A stretch of 64,000 bases of DNA from Mycobacterium sp. IS-1590 (lineage in GTDB: Bacteria > Actinomycetota > Actinomycetes > Mycobacteriales > Mycobacteriaceae). Positions within the stretch are counted from its first letter, which is position 1. Every line of letters starts with the position of its first letter. This document shows, in pieces, positions 37,084 through 47,357 of this stretch. The notes under the pieces are model-generated. The model searched no databases and was not told the origin of the DNA. It saw nothing but the letters and a program-made list of their open reading frames with translations. Where the stretch lies: positions 51,359 through 115,358 of the forward strand of contig NZ_LQIW01000007.1 of assembly GCF_001500025.1 (NCBI RefSeq), in the 5' to 3' direction. The position numbers and the translations under genes are program-made.

Positions 37084-38040
37084 ATGACGGGGAGCCGATC
37101 GGGCCCTCGCAACCGTCCTATTGCAGTGCTCGATGATCTGTTACGCGATCACGATGGCGTCATCACCCTCGCGCAGGCCCGCGAGATCGGCCTGAGCGAC
37201 CAGTCTGTCCGCAGACGCGCGCAGTCGGGACGGTGGCGTCGCTGCGGGCCCGGCGTCTATTTCGCCGCCGACCGACCATTCAGCGATGCCGCCCGAATCC
37301 GAGCTGCGGTATGGGGCTACGGCGATCGCTCCTGCGCCAGCGGTCTCGCCGCGGCGTGGTGGCACGGGGCGTCGAAATATGCGCCGGAGGTCGTCGACGT
37401 GACGGTGCCCAAGTCGAGCAACGGCCGACGGCACCCCGGCACGCGGTTGCGGCGGCGCGACCTGTCGCCCCGCGACGTCGTCGAGCGGGCCGGGCTGCGG
37501 GTGACGGCGATGCCGCTGACCGTGCTCGAAGCCGCGGTTCGCCGCGGCGGTGGGCCGAAACTGATGGATGCCGCCCTGCAGCGTCATGTCGAACTCGCCC
37601 AACTGTGGCGGGCGCATCTACGCAACAAGGGCAGACACGGTTCCCCCGCCGCACGGCGACAACTCCGCGCGGCCGAGGACGGTGCGCGTTCCGAAGCCGA
37701 GCGAGTCCTCGTGAAACTTCTGCGCGACGCCGGATTCGCCGGATGGCGGACGAACTATCCCGTCGGTGGCTACACGGTCGACGTCGCATTCACCCGAGCG
37801 GAGGTGGCGATCGAGGTCGACGGCTGGGCGTTTCACACCGACAGCGAGGTTTTTCAGACCGACCGCAACCGGCAGAACACGATCGCGCTGCTGGGCTGGA
37901 AGGTGTTGCGGTTCACCTGGCTTGATCTGACGATGCATCCACAACGGGTGATCAGGGAGATCTCCTCCGCGACGGGCCAGACGCCGTCAACCCAGCATGC
38001 GACGCAAGGCGTGACCGAACGGATAGCGCGCGGTCACTGA
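37084..38040 (+). CDS. AbiEi-like N-terminus fused to DUF559 nuclease-like domain
   Basis: 318 aa from ATG 37084. GTG 37042 is in frame, but its leader would be the inverted repeat. N-terminus: winged-helix of the AbiEi antitoxin type (VITLAQAREIGLSDQSVRRRAQSGRWRRCGPGVYF). C-terminus: DUF559, a Vsr-like restriction-endonuclease fold with SEAERVLVKLLRDAGF, YTVDVAFTRAEVAIEVDGWAFH (Asp and Glu of the PD-(D/E)xK core) and GWKVLRFTW. Such proteins are common in actinobacteria with unknown targets. No adjacent partner toxin is present. The 3' end overlaps the DUF1707 gene by 54 bp in antisense. Confidence 0.82.
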   Translation: MTGSRSGPRNRPIAVLDDLLRDHDGVITLAQAREIGLSDQSVRRRAQSGRWRRCGPGVYFAADRPFSDAARIRAAVWGYGDRSCASGLAAAWWHGASKYAPEVVDVTVPKSSNGRRHPGTRLRRRDLSPRDVVERAGLRVTAMPLTVLEAAVRRGGGPKLMDAALQRHVELAQLWRAHLRNKGRHGSPAARRQLRAAEDGARSEAERVLVKLLRDAGFAGWRTNYPVGGYTVDVAFTRAEVAIEVDGWAFHTDSEVFQTDRNRQNTIALLGWKVLRFTWLDLTMHPQRVIREISSATGQTPSTQHATQGVTERIARGH

Positions 38041-38565
38041 CCCGAACCGCACCCGGCCGCGCGCCACGAGATGCAGCCTCTGCGACGGCGGACCGTAAGG
38101 CACCTTGAGGGTGGTGCTGCCTGCAAACGTCTCGACACCGTTGAGGTCTGCGGTGGCACCGTCGGGCAGGATCAGTTCCGTTGAGCTGAAGTAGTCGTCG
38201 ATCTCCAGGATGACGGTCGGGTTCTGCAACCGCGCGGCGGTGAAATCGAGGGTGGTATCGCACAAGCGGGTGTTGAGGTCGATACGCGCAGGCACCGTCC
38301 ACGGTCCCCGTCGCGAGATCGACGACATCCGGCCCCGCAGCTGCTCTTCGCCTCCGGACGCAACCGACTGCAGCACATCCGTCGAGGGCAGATCGGCGAT
38401 CACCCGGCGCAGCTCACCGCGGGTCCGCGCGGCGAGCACGGTGTCGATCCGCTCGCTGAACTCGTCGAGAGTGAGCATGCCTTGGCCCACCGCCCGTTCG
38501 AGCACGTGCCTCACACGGTCGCGGTCGACGTCGGAAACCCGCACGTTCGCGTCATCGATGTCCAT
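37987..38565 (-). CDS. DUF1707 SHOCT-like domain protein
   Basis: 192 aa. N-terminal DUF1707 (RVSDVDRDRVRHVLERAVGQGMLTLDEFSERIDTVLAARTRGELRRVIADLP) and a C-terminal beta-rich region (LILPDGATADLNGVETFAGSTTLKVP) similar to cell-wall-active antibiotic-response proteins. Usually soluble or membrane-associated regulators of unknown role. Start overlaps the TDT transporter gene end by 14 bp, suggesting cotranscription. Antisense overlap with the DUF559 gene. Confidence 0.85.
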   Translation of the reverse strand: MDIDDANVRVSDVDRDRVRHVLERAVGQGMLTLDEFSERIDTVLAARTRGELRRVIADLPSTDVLQSVASGGEEQLRGRMSSISRRGPWTVPARIDLNTRLCDTTLDFTAARLQNPTVILEIDDYFSSTELILPDGATADLNGVETFAGSTTLKVPYGPPSQRLHLVARGRVRFGSVTARYPFGHALRRMLG

Positions 38566-39514
38566 GCCCCGAGGGTAGGTGGCCCGACCGCGCGCTCACT
38601 CGCAGCACTCCCGCGACCGCGACGGCGATCCATGCGGCAAACGCGATCCAGAAGAAGACCAGCGAAATCGTCGGTAGGCCATGCCATCCGGTCTCCACCG
38701 CCATGGCGTGGCCGGCCGCCGAGTACATGCCGAGCGGAAAGACCATCGCCCACCACACGCCGGCGAATCGCCGCGCGCCCGGACGTCCGACGTGCCGCAC
38801 GGCGAAGTAGACGAGCGGCACGATCCACGCCGTCGCAAGACACCACGTCGCGACAGTCACATCGCGGACGGCGTCGATGCCGGCGCGATGGATGTGGTCC
38901 CCCGCCAACGTCGCGATCGCGAGGGCGCCCATCAGTATCCACGCGTCGGGCTCGAACCCGCCGGGATCCAGCCGCGCAGCGAATGCGCGCGCCAGAATCA
39001 GCGTCGTCATGACCCCGTATATCGCGATCGCGGCGACCCATATCGCGATAGCGGCCAGCAGCAGGGCGTGCCAACCCGTGTCGCGTGCGAGGGCGACCGC
39101 GACGATCGCCAGACCGGACGTGCCGACGCTGCACAGTTCCCACGCGCCACGCGCCCGGTCCTGCAGTTCCTTCCAGGACCGACGAGCGAAGTTGCGTGCT
39201 GTCAAGACAGCCAAGACCGACCACACCAACGCCGCCGGCACGGCCAGCACCCACACGATCGCCGAATTCGCCATCAACCTGCTGTCGAGCACCGCACACG
39301 CCGCGACGAACGTGAACAAGCCGATCGTCACATCGGGATCCGACCAATCGGGCGGTCGCCTGAACCACGAAACCACTGCCACAACAACAAGACCCAGCAT
39401 CCCCAGGACGGCCAGCACGGCCAGCGCGCCACTGATGTAGGTCAGGCCGTGGTCGACCGCGGCGATCGAGACGATCCCGGTCGCCATCACGAACGCGAAC
39501 GCGTCGGGCCTCAC
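38552..39514 (-). CDS. TDT family transporter (tellurite-resistance/dicarboxylate, SLAC1 fold)
   Basis: 320 aa, about ten TM segments. The N-terminus PDAFAFVMATGIVSIAA is the typical TehA/SLAC1 opening, and FAGVWWAMVFPLGMYSAAGH lies in the later helices. Could export C4-dicarboxylates, sulfite or anions; ion specificity cannot be read. GTG 39514 lies 10 bp after the P450 gene stop in the same direction, so it may be in the purB-cyp126 operon. Confidence 0.82.
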   Translation of the reverse strand: MRPDAFAFVMATGIVSIAAVDHGLTYISGALAVLAVLGMLGLVVVAVVSWFRRPPDWSDPDVTIGLFTFVAACAVLDSRLMANSAIVWVLAVPAALVWSVLAVLTARNFARRSWKELQDRARGAWELCSVGTSGLAIVAVALARDTGWHALLLAAIAIWVAAIAIYGVMTTLILARAFAARLDPGGFEPDAWILMGALAIATLAGDHIHRAGIDAVRDVTVATWCLATAWIVPLVYFAVRHVGRPGARRFAGVWWAMVFPLGMYSAAGHAMAVETGWHGLPTISLVFFWIAFAAWIAVAVAGVLRVSARSGHLPSGHGHR

Positions 39515-39524
39515 CGCTCACCGC

Positions 39525-40757
39525 TCACCGCAGCTCGACCACGAGATGCCGCATACCGGTGTGCCGGTTGCTGCGCGTCCACTCGACGGGTTTGACCAGC
39601 CGGGCTTCGGAGAAGCGGGCCAGCAACTCCTCGAACAGCACACGCAGCTCCAGCCGCGCCAGGTTCGCCCCCAGGCAGTAGTGCACCCCCTGGCCGAAGC
39701 CCAAGTGCGGGTTGGGCTTACGGGCGATGTCGAACATGTCGGGGTCGGTGAACACCGCATCGTCGCGGTTGGCCGAACCCTCCCAGATCTGCACCTTCTG
39801 ACCGGCCCTGATCTCGCATCCTCCCAATGACACGTCGCGAGTTGCGGTGCGCCGCTTGGACGGTGACGGCGACGACCAGCGCACCATCTCCTCGACGGCC
39901 GGACCCAGCAGCGCGAGATCACCGCGCAGGGCGGCAAGCGAATCCGGGTTCTCGATCAGCGCCAGAAGGCCACCCGCCACCGCATTGCGCGTCGTCTCGG
40001 CGCCCGCGCTGAACAGGAGGCTGAAGAACAGGTAGAGCTCCATTTCCGAAAGGAGGGCCGGAGCGAGCTCACCGTCGTCCATCGATGCGTTCGCGACCAC
40101 CGACAACATGTCGTCGGTCGGCGAGGCACGCTTGGCGGCTATCAACTCCTGCCCGTAGGTGTACATCCGCGAACCGGCCTCTTCGGCGGTCAACTGCCCG
40201 ACCGACGCCTTTCGCGAGCCGCCGAAATCGAACTGCGGCTCGATGGCCTGGAACAACCAATGTCGTTCGGACTCCGGAACTCCCAGCAGGATGCAGATCA
40301 TCTGCATCGGCAGCTCGGCCGCCACGTCGACCAGGAAATCGAAGGGCGCCCCGGGTTCGACCGCATCCAGTAACCGCCGCGCTCGCGCGCGAAGATCGTC
40401 TTCGACCCTGCGGATCATCCGCGGTGTCAGGCCCGAGCTGACCAGCCTTCGGATCTGCGAATGCCGCGGATCGTCCATCATGTTGAGCACCTGACCGGCG
40501 ACCGCCAGATCTTGCAGCAGCGTGCCGCCGTAGGGCCGGGAACCACCTGTCACCGACGAGAACGTCTGCGGATCACGAAACACCGCAACCGTTTCGGCGT
40601 AGGTGGCCACCGACCAGAACCCCTCGCCGTCGGGGGTGTGCTCGGTCGGCTCGTGCCAGTACACCGGTGCTTCGCGCCGATGCATCGCGAACAGCTCGTG
40701 GGGAAATCCGTTCGCGAAGTTGTCCAGATCGGTGAAGTCGATCCCGGCCAGTGTCAC
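39525..40757 (-). CDS. cyp126: Cytochrome P450, CYP126 family
   Basis: 410 aa. I-helix [14 protein letters not shown] (acid-alcohol pair), ExxR in AVEEMVRW, heme loop [17 protein letters not shown] with the Cys thiolate. Family assigned from sequence pattern and its conserved position next to purB (Rv0777-Rv0778, recalled). The physiological substrate of CYP126 is unknown. GTG 40757 overlaps the purB stop by 4 nt, so it is coupled to a purine gene, an odd but conserved pairing. Confidence 0.88.
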   Translation of the reverse strand: MTLAGIDFTDLDNFANGFPHELFAMHRREAPVYWHEPTEHTPDGEGFWSVATYAETVAVFRDPQTFSSVTGGSRPYGGTLLQDLAVAGQVLNMMDDPRHSQIRRLVSSGLTPRMIRRVEDDLRARARRLLDAVEPGAPFDFLVDVAAELPMQMICILLGVPESERHWLFQAIEPQFDFGGSRKASVGQLTAEEAGSRMYTYGQELIAAKRASPTDDMLSVVANASMDDGELAPALLSEMELYLFFSLLFSAGAETTRNAVAGGLLALIENPDSLAALRGDLALLGPAVEEMVRWSSPSPSKRRTATRDVSLGGCEIRAGQKVQIWEGSANRDDAVFTDPDMFDIARKPNPHLGFGQGVHYCLGANLARLELRVLFEELLARFSEARLVKPVEWTRSNRHTGMRHLVVELR

Positions 40758-42172
40758 AAGATGGCACCCGAAGTGTATTTGGCCGCTTCGGGATAGCGGC
40801 TCACCAACTCGTCGACCGCCGCCACGACGCGGTCCACCTGGTCGCCTGCCGCACCCGTGAACGCCTGCTTGTCGGCCAGCGCCGCATCCAGCGCCGGCCG
40901 GTCCAGCGGCAGCCGAGTATCGGCCGCCAACCGGTCCAGCAGATCGGGCTCCTGACCCTTCTCCCGCATCGCCAACGCCACCGCGACGGCGTGCTCCTTG
41001 ATCACCTCGTGCGCGGTTTCGCGGCCCACCCCGGCCCGGACGGCGGCGATGAGGATCCGCGTCGTGGCCAGGAACGGCAGATAGCGGTCCAACTCACGCT
41101 GGATCACCGCGGGATAGGCGCCGAACTCGTCGAGCACCGTCAGGAACGTCTCGATCTGGCCGTCGACGGCGAAGAACGCATCCGGCAGCGCCACGCGACG
41201 CACCACCGAGCAGAACACGTCGCCCTCATTCCATTGCGCGCCAGCGAGTTCGGCCGCCATGGAGCCGTAACCGCGCAGCACCACCTGCAGCCCGTTGACC
41301 CGTTCGCACGAACGCGTGTTCATCTTGTGCGGCATCGCCGACGACCCGACCTGTCCGGGCGCGAAACCCTCGGTGACCAGTTCGTGGCCGGCCATCAGCC
41401 GGATGGTGTGCGCCAGCGACGAGGGTCCCGCGCCGACCTGCACCAGCGCGGAGACGACGTCGTGGTCCAGCGAGCGCGGGTACACCTGGCCCACGCTGGT
41501 GAAAATCTCGGTGAAACCCAGGAATTCGGCGACCCGCCGCTCGAGCTCGGCCAGCCGAGAGGCGTCACCGTCGAACAGGTCGAGCATGTCCTGGGCGGTG
41601 CCCATCGGGCCCTTGACGCCGCGCAGCGGGTAGCGGTCGATCAGCGAGCGCAGCCGCTGCAACGCGATCAGCAGCTCCTCGGCCGCCGAGGCGAACCGCT
41701 TGCCCAGCGTAGTGGCCTGCGCGGCGACGTTGTGGCTGCGGCCGGCCATCACCAAGTCGCGGTACAACACGGCGCGTTCGGCCAGCCGGGCCACCACCGC
41801 CACACCGTGTGAGTGCACCAGTTCGAGTGAGCGTCGGATCTGCAGCTGCTCGACGTTCTCGGTCAGGTCGCGGCTCGTCATGCCCTTGTGCACGTGTTCA
41901 TGGCCCGCCAGCGCGTTGAATTCCTCGATGCGCGCCTTCACGTCGTGGCGCAGCACGCGTTCGCGAGCGGCGATCGATGCGAGGTCGACCTGTTCGAGCA
42001 CCCGCTCGTAGTCGTCGACCACGCCGGAGGGCACATCGACGCCCAATTCCGCCTGCGCGCGCAGCACCGCCAACCACAGCCGGCGCTCCGCGACGACCTT
42101 GGCTTCCGGTGACCAGATCGCCGCCATGTCCTCGCTGGCGTAGCGATTGGCCAGCACGTTGGGGATCGTCAC
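40754..42172 (-). CDS. purB: Adenylosuccinate lyase
   Basis: 472 aa. Two steps of purine synthesis (SAICAR and adenylosuccinate cleavage). Signature loop [15 protein letters not shown], plus [14 protein letters not shown] and [15 protein letters not shown]. Two GTG codons are in frame, 42178 and 42172; 42172 is chosen because it lies 8 nt after the -10 box TAAGCT and gives 472 aa, the family length in mycobacteria (recalled). Confidence 0.96.
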   Translation of the reverse strand: MTIPNVLANRYASEDMAAIWSPEAKVVAERRLWLAVLRAQAELGVDVPSGVVDDYERVLEQVDLASIAARERVLRHDVKARIEEFNALAGHEHVHKGMTSRDLTENVEQLQIRRSLELVHSHGVAVVARLAERAVLYRDLVMAGRSHNVAAQATTLGKRFASAAEELLIALQRLRSLIDRYPLRGVKGPMGTAQDMLDLFDGDASRLAELERRVAEFLGFTEIFTSVGQVYPRSLDHDVVSALVQVGAGPSSLAHTIRLMAGHELVTEGFAPGQVGSSAMPHKMNTRSCERVNGLQVVLRGYGSMAAELAGAQWNEGDVFCSVVRRVALPDAFFAVDGQIETFLTVLDEFGAYPAVIQRELDRYLPFLATTRILIAAVRAGVGRETAHEVIKEHAVAVALAMREKGQEPDLLDRLAADTRLPLDRPALDAALADKQAFTGAAGDQVDRVVAAVDELVSRYPEAAKYTSGAIL

Positions 42173-42180
42173 AAACACTC

Positions 42181-42186
42181 AGCTTA
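42181..42186 (-). promoter_or_regulatory. -10 box for purB-cyp126
   Basis: TAAGCT on the minus strand, 8 nt before GTG 42172; near-leaderless. Confidence 0.6.
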
Positions 42187-42212
42187 CGACCCGGGTAGTG
42201 CAGGCTGGTCCC

Positions 42213-43076
42213 ATGTACTTCGTTGGGCTCGATCTCGCGTGGGCGGAGGGAAACCAATCCGGGGTCGCCGTTCTCGACGACGGCGGACGGCTTGTGCACG
42301 TGGGTGCGGCGGTCGGCGACGACGAGATCACCACGGCCCTCTCACCCTTTGTCGACGGTCCCTGCGTCGTGGGCGTCGACGCGCCGCTCATCGTCACCAA
42401 CCCCAGCGGGTACCGGCTCGGCGAGACGCTCTACAACCGGGACTTCGCGCCGTTCGAGGCCACCGCACAGCCCGCGAACACCGGCAATCCGCTCTTCGAT
42501 CCGCCCCGCGCCGAAGTCCTCTGCCGACGACTGGGCCTGGACCCCGACCCGATGTCGCGCGCCGACCGCCGTGCGATCGAGGTGTACCCCCACGCGGCGA
42601 CCATCTCGCTGTTCAAACTCGGCAAGACGCTCAAGTACAAGCGGCGCGCCAAGGATGTCGCCAAACGCAAGGACGAGCTGCTGCGCATGGTGGCGCTGAT
42701 CGAGGGGTTGAACGACGCGACGCCGCGGCTTCGGGTGCGCAGCAGTCCCGGCTGGCTCGAAATTCGCAGGAGGATCGAGGCAAGCGACCGAGCGTTCCAG
42801 CTCAACGCTTGTGAGGATCCCGTCGACGCGGTGCTCTGCGCGTACGTCGCGCTGTTCTTCGAGCGCCGGCGCGAGGACGTCACGATCTACGGCGACCGCG
42901 ACGGCGGCTACATCGTCACACCCGCACTGCCACCGGGGCTCACGCCGGCTCCCCGAGCCCGCGCGGCAACCAACCCCGAGCGCGGTGATGTGCTTCCGCG
43001 ACTGGAGCAGGTTCAACAGCTGATCGAGCGAGCGCAACGCGAGCTCACCGAGATACGCAGGCAGCTCGGCGGTTAG
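42213..43076 (+). CDS. DUF429 predicted nuclease-fold protein
   Basis: 287 aa from ATG 42213. RNase-H-like DUF429 hallmarks: YFVGLDLAWAEGNQSGVAVLD (Asp of strand 1), VVGVDAPLIVTN (second Asp), CRRLGLDPDP and RAIEVYPHAA, with a late DPVDAVLCAYVA (third acidic). The acidic triad suggests metal-dependent nucleic-acid or phosphoester chemistry, but no activity is established. A C-terminal coiled tail follows (VQQLIERAQRELTEIRRQL). Divergent from purB and convergent with the APC permease (4-bp overlap of stops). Rv0776c-like (recalled). Confidence 0.85.
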   Translation: MYFVGLDLAWAEGNQSGVAVLDDGGRLVHVGAAVGDDEITTALSPFVDGPCVVGVDAPLIVTNPSGYRLGETLYNRDFAPFEATAQPANTGNPLFDPPRAEVLCRRLGLDPDPMSRADRRAIEVYPHAATISLFKLGKTLKYKRRAKDVAKRKDELLRMVALIEGLNDATPRLRVRSSPGWLEIRRRIEASDRAFQLNACEDPVDAVLCAYVALFFERRREDVTIYGDRDGGYIVTPALPPGLTPAPRARAATNPERGDVLPRLEQVQQLIERAQRELTEIRRQLGG

Positions 43077-44491
43077 TCCGGCGTCTGCGCCAGTTGAGTC
43101 GGATCGGTGATGCCCGCGACCTTGATGCCGAGTCGCCTGTTGATCGCCATGGTGATGCCGAAGAGCACGATTCCGATCACCACCAGGATCCCCGCCAGCA
43201 GGTACTGCGTGCCCGGGCGGCCCGACAGGGGTGTCACCAGGTACAGCGACGTGACGAATCCGACGATGGGCAGCACGGTGGGTGTCCGGAAGTGCCGGTC
43301 GTCCTCGGGCACATCGCGACGCAGGACCAACACCGCGACGTTGACCGTCGCGAAGACCGCCAACAGCAGCAGCGACGTGGTGCCGCCGAGCACCGAGAGC
43401 GCCTTGCTGCTCGCGAACGCCGAGACGTAGAAGATCAGTCCGAACGCGATGATGGTGGTGAAAATGATTGCCACCCAAGGCGTGTGGCGGGTCCGGTGCA
43501 CCGAACCCAACACCGGCGGCAGAACGTGCTGGCGTGCCATGCCGTAGATCAGCCGGCTGGCCATGAGCATGTTGATCAACGCGGTGTTCGAGACCGCGAA
43601 CATCGTGATGAACGGGAACAACTCGTCGATCGGAAGTCCGGGCGCGGCCGCCTCGACCACGCTCACCAGCGGAGTGCTGCTCTCCCTCAACTCGCCGATC
43701 GGCACCAACGCCACCGCAATGATCGACACCAGAATGTAGACCACACCCGCGATGCTCAGCCCGGTCAACAAGACCTTCGGGAAGATCCGGACGGGGTCCT
43801 TGGTCTCCTCGGCCATGTTGACCGAGTCCTCGAAACCGACCATGGCGAAGAAGGCGAGCGATGTCGCCGCGGTGATCGCGACGAATGTGCTTCGGTCTTC
43901 GCTGCTTTCGAACATCACGATGCGTGAGAAGTCGTGGTCGCCGGCCTGGGTGAAGGCCCACAGGCCGACGAAGATCACCAGCAGCAGACCGCTGATCTCG
44001 ATGACGGTCAGGCCGACGTTGAGCTTGACGCTCTCGCTGACACCGCGCAGGTTGATCGCGGCGAGCACGGCCATGAAGGTCAACGCGATGGCCGCGACGC
44101 CCGCCTTACCCCAGTCCAGCCCGAAACCCTTGATCAGGTTGGCCGCGAACGCCTGTGATGCGGTCGAGGCCGACGTGATGCCCGAACACATCACTACGAA
44201 CGCGACCAGGAATGTGAAGAACTGGATCCCGAATGCCTTGTGCACGTAGAGCGCCGCGCCCGCGGCTTGCGGATACTTGGTGACGAGCTCCAGATAGGAG
44301 AACGCCGTGATGGTGGCGATGGCGAACGCCAGCAGGAACGGCAGCCATGCCGCACCACCCACTTCCCCGGCCACCTGACCGGTCAGCGCGTAGACACCGG
44401 TGCCGAGGATGTCGCCGACGATGAACAGCAGCAACAACCCCGGACCCATGACCCGCCGAAGCTCCGGCTGCTTGTCGGTCGGCGTACTCAT
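43073..44491 (-). CDS. APC-superfamily amino-acid permease
   Basis: 472 aa, 12 TM predicted. TM1 has the unwound-helix motif GDILGTGVYALTGQV; TM6 region FFAMVGFEDSVNMAEETKDP matches the APC consensus for amino-acid/polyamine transporters. Substrate not readable. Starts 12 bp after the TetR gene on the same strand, so the pair is likely an operon with local control. Confidence 0.9.
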   Translation of the reverse strand: MSTPTDKQPELRRVMGPGLLLLFIVGDILGTGVYALTGQVAGEVGGAAWLPFLLAFAIATITAFSYLELVTKYPQAAGAALYVHKAFGIQFFTFLVAFVVMCSGITSASTASQAFAANLIKGFGLDWGKAGVAAIALTFMAVLAAINLRGVSESVKLNVGLTVIEISGLLLVIFVGLWAFTQAGDHDFSRIVMFESSEDRSTFVAITAATSLAFFAMVGFEDSVNMAEETKDPVRIFPKVLLTGLSIAGVVYILVSIIAVALVPIGELRESSTPLVSVVEAAAPGLPIDELFPFITMFAVSNTALINMLMASRLIYGMARQHVLPPVLGSVHRTRHTPWVAIIFTTIIAFGLIFYVSAFASSKALSVLGGTTSLLLLAVFATVNVAVLVLRRDVPEDDRHFRTPTVLPIVGFVTSLYLVTPLSGRPGTQYLLAGILVVIGIVLFGITMAINRRLGIKVAGITDPTQLAQTPD

Positions 44492-44503
44492 CGGCCTCCT
44501 AGG

Positions 44504-45133
44504 TCACACCTGCGCCACTCGCTCGTCGATCGGTGCCAACACGTCTATCACGTCGATCAGCGTCGCGCGTGCTGTTGCGCGAGGGCCGTCGCCCTCGGCG
44601 ACCAGCGCCGCCACCACCGCACCGTCGACCGCGTTGACCAACGCGGTGAGATACTCGGCACGCACCGAGCGACCCGAGCGCTCGATGACCTCGATGACCG
44701 CGTCGGTGCGCTGGCGCATGATCCGCCGCTGGACATCACGAAGCATGGGGTGGCGCGCGCACGCGATGTAGCGCTCGTAGCGCGAGATCAGCTGCTCGCT
44801 CACCCGTTGCCCCGCCACGTCGTCGACCAACAGATCCACCAGGATGTCGGCGGTCGACTCGGCGCCTCGCCGGCGGCGCGACAGCATCGCCACCCGTGCG
44901 CGCAACTGCTCGGCCTCCCGCTCGCCGACGTATTCGACGGCCTTGGCGATCAGATCGTCCAACGACGAAAAGTAATAGGTCGTCGACGCCAACGGCAGAC
45001 CGGCGCGACGGGCCACCGCGCGATGCCGCACCGCGTCGAAGCCGCCCTCGCACAGCAGATCGGCAGCGGCGCTGACCAGCGCAAAGCGTCGACGTTCTCC
45101 CTTGGGAGTGACCGCTGCCGTCACCTTTAGCAT
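44504..45133 (-). CDS. TetR-family regulator of the APC permease
   Basis: 209 aa from ATG 45133; upstream in-frame codons would extend it but are not supported. HTH: RFALVSAAADLLCEGGFDAVRHRAVARRAGLPLASTTYYFSSLDDL. The rest is a helical ligand domain (QRRIMRQRTDAVIEVIERSG). Located upstream of the permease by 12 bp, it probably senses the transported compound or a related metabolite (inference). Rv0775-like in position (recalled). Confidence 0.87.
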   Translation of the reverse strand: MLKVTAAVTPKGERRRFALVSAAADLLCEGGFDAVRHRAVARRAGLPLASTTYYFSSLDDLIAKAVEYVGEREAEQLRARVAMLSRRRRGAESTADILVDLLVDDVAGQRVSEQLISRYERYIACARHPMLRDVQRRIMRQRTDAVIEVIERSGRSVRAEYLTALVNAVDGAVVAALVAEGDGPRATARATLIDVIDVLAPIDERVAQV

Positions 45134-45262
45134 GCTGCCAGTCGGGCGGCCCTCCCATCGCGCTTTCGGCCAATCGTCAGGCTTTCTCACCGAAGTCGGG
45201 GCTGGTGGTTCAGATGCGACGGCCGGCCGCCACCCGTCGGCCAGTGGAGCCACGATGGCATC

Positions 45263-46084
45263 ATGGCCGCCATGCCCGAACTGAGCCGCCGATCCCTTCT
45301 GCGTCTCGGGGTCGGCACGGCCGCCGGGCTGGCGACGCTGCGGATGGCACCCGCGGCCCCGGCCGCGCCCGCCGCGCCCACCTACGTCGACGGGTCCTTC
45401 GTCTCGGCGGCCCGCGGCGGGCTGCAGACCAACTGGGCGATCGCCCGTCCGCCCGGCCAGACCGCGCCGCTACGTCCGGTTATCGCGCTGCACGGTAAGG
45501 GTCAGGACGCAGCGGGTGTGATGGCCGGCGGGGTGGAACAGGGCTTGGCGGAGGCGGTCGCCGCGGGGCTGCCGCCCTTCGCGGTCGTCGCCGTCGACGG
45601 CGGTGGAAGCTACTGGCACAAGCGGGCCTCCGGTGAGGACTCGGGGGCGATGGTGCTCGATGAGCTGATCCCGATGCTGAACTCACAAGGTCTGGACACC
45701 TCACGAGTCGGCTTCCTCGGCTGGTCGATGGGCGGCTACGGGGCACTGCTGCTCGGCGCGCGACTCGGCCCCGCCCGCACCGCGGCGATCTGCGCCGTCA
45801 GCCCCGCTCTGTGGACGTCTTTCGGCGCCTCGGCGCCCGGTGCGTTCGACAGCGCGGAAGACTATGCGGCCAACAGTGTTTGGGGACTGCCCGCGCTGGC
45901 ATCGATTCCGATCCGGATCGACTGCGGGACCGGCGATCCGTTCTACTCGGCGACGAAGGAGTTCATCGCGCAGCTACCGAATCCGCCCGCGGGCGGGTTC
46001 TCGCCGGGAGGTCACGACGCCGGGTTCTGGAGCTCGCAGCTGCCCGCCGAACTGACCTGGATGGCGCCGCTGCTGACGGCCTAG
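45263..46084 (+). CDS. Secreted alpha/beta-hydrolase (esterase)
   Basis: 273 aa. The N-terminus [20 protein letters not shown] has twin arginines and a hydrophobic core, a Tat-type signal. The hydrolase domain has nucleophile elbow [12 protein letters not shown], Asp in DCGTGDPF and His in GGHDAGFW. Mycobacterial relatives (Rv0774c) are extracellular esterases of the antigen-85-like fold (recalled). ATG 45263 or ATG 45272 are both possible. Convergent with purD, with 4-bp overlap of stops. Confidence 0.87.
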   Translation: MAAMPELSRRSLLRLGVGTAAGLATLRMAPAAPAAPAAPTYVDGSFVSAARGGLQTNWAIARPPGQTAPLRPVIALHGKGQDAAGVMAGGVEQGLAEAVAAGLPPFAVVAVDGGGSYWHKRASGEDSGAMVLDELIPMLNSQGLDTSRVGFLGWSMGGYGALLLGARLGPARTAAICAVSPALWTSFGASAPGAFDSAEDYAANSVWGLPALASIPIRIDCGTGDPFYSATKEFIAQLPNPPAGGFSPGGHDAGFWSSQLPAELTWMAPLLTA

Positions 46085-47349
46085 ACGCCGATCAGTCCCT
46101 GCGCCGCCGCTAGGGCGATGTCGGTGCGAAAGTGGCTGCCCGGCAGCCGAATCGACTTGATCACCTGGTAGGCGGCCTCACGCGCGGCGGACAGATCCGC
46201 GCCGGTGCCCACGATCGAGAGCACACGGCCTCCCGAAGACACGACGGCGCCGTCCTCGCGACGGGTCGTGCCTGCGTGCAGCACGCCCTCGACGTCGGCA
46301 CCGGTGATCACGTCGCCGACTCGGGGGCGAGACGGGTAGTTCTCCGCGGCCAGCACCACGGTCACGGCGGCACCTTCGCGCCACTGCAGCGGAGGCTCGT
46401 CGGCAAGGCCGCCTGTTGCGGCCGCGTACAGCAGCTGGCCCAGCGGCGTCTCCAGTAGGGCCAGGACGGGCTGGGTCTCGGGATCGCCGAAGCGGCAGTT
46501 GAATTCGATCACTGCGGGGCCCCTCGAGGTGATGGCCAGCCCGGCATACAACAACCCCGAGAACGAGCTGCCGCGCTTGACCAGTTCGGCGGCAACGGGT
46601 TTCACCACATCGTCGACGATCTGGGTGACGATGCCGTCGGGCAGCCACGGCAGCGGCGCGTATGCCCCCATGCCGCCGGTGTTCGGTCCGGTGTCGTTGT
46701 CACCGACCCGTTTGAAGTCCTGCGCGGGGAGCATGGGCACCACGGTCTCGCCGTCGACGAGGCAGAACAGCGACACCTCCGGCCCGTCGAGGAACGACTC
46801 GAGCAATACCGGGTGTCCCGCGTCGAGCAGGCTCGCCGCATGGGCCCGGGCGGCTGCGCGATCGGCCGTGACCACCACTCCCTTGCCCGCGGCCAGACCG
46901 TCGTCCTTGACCACCCATGCGGCCTCGCCGCCGTCGGGGCCGAAGCGGTCGAGCGCGGCGTCGAGGTGGCCGGGGTTGTCGACGACTTCGCTTCTGGCGG
47001 TGCGCACACCGGCGGCCGTCATCAGCTCCTTGCCGAACGACTTCGAACCCTCGATACGGGCCGCGTCCTTGCTCGGTCCGAAGCAGGCGATCCCGGCGCT
47101 GCGCACCGCATCGGCGACGCCGAGTACCAGCGGCACTTCGGGCCCGATGACGACGAGGTCGACCTCCAGACGCTGCGCCAGTTGTGCCACCGCCTCCCCC
47201 GAGGTGATGTCGACGTCGTACTGGTCGGCGATCGCGGCCGTGCCCGCATTACCCGGCGCGATCGACAGACCTTCGACCTGGGGGTCGCGCCGCAGCGCCA
47301 GCAGCAACGCATGTTCACGGGCACCGGATCCGATTACCAGGACTCGCAC
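46081..47349 (-). CDS. purD: GAR synthetase
   Basis: 422 aa ATP-grasp ligase joining phosphoribosylamine and glycine. [19 protein letters not shown] (N domain), [36 protein letters not shown] (ATP-grasp), [12 protein letters not shown] and [16 protein letters not shown] 47349 has TAGGGT 8 nt upstream on the minus strand (47363-47358), so it is leaderless or nearly so. Divergent from the CYP125-like gene. Confidence 0.97.
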   Translation of the reverse strand: MRVLVIGSGAREHALLLALRRDPQVEGLSIAPGNAGTAAIADQYDVDITSGEAVAQLAQRLEVDLVVIGPEVPLVLGVADAVRSAGIACFGPSKDAARIEGSKSFGKELMTAAGVRTARSEVVDNPGHLDAALDRFGPDGGEAAWVVKDDGLAAGKGVVVTADRAAARAHAASLLDAGHPVLLESFLDGPEVSLFCLVDGETVVPMLPAQDFKRVGDNDTGPNTGGMGAYAPLPWLPDGIVTQIVDDVVKPVAAELVKRGSSFSGLLYAGLAITSRGPAVIEFNCRFGDPETQPVLALLETPLGQLLYAAATGGLADEPPLQWREGAAVTVVLAAENYPSRPRVGDVITGADVEGVLHAGTTRREDGAVVSSGGRVLSIVGTGADLSAAREAAYQVIKSIRLPGSHFRTDIALAAAQGLIGV

Positions 47350-47357
47350 AACTGCTC

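Noticed and set aside
42342..43961. 539-aa open frame on the minus strand
   Set aside because: Antisense to the DUF429 gene and in a wrong frame of the APC permease; His/Arg/Gly-rich shadow composition.
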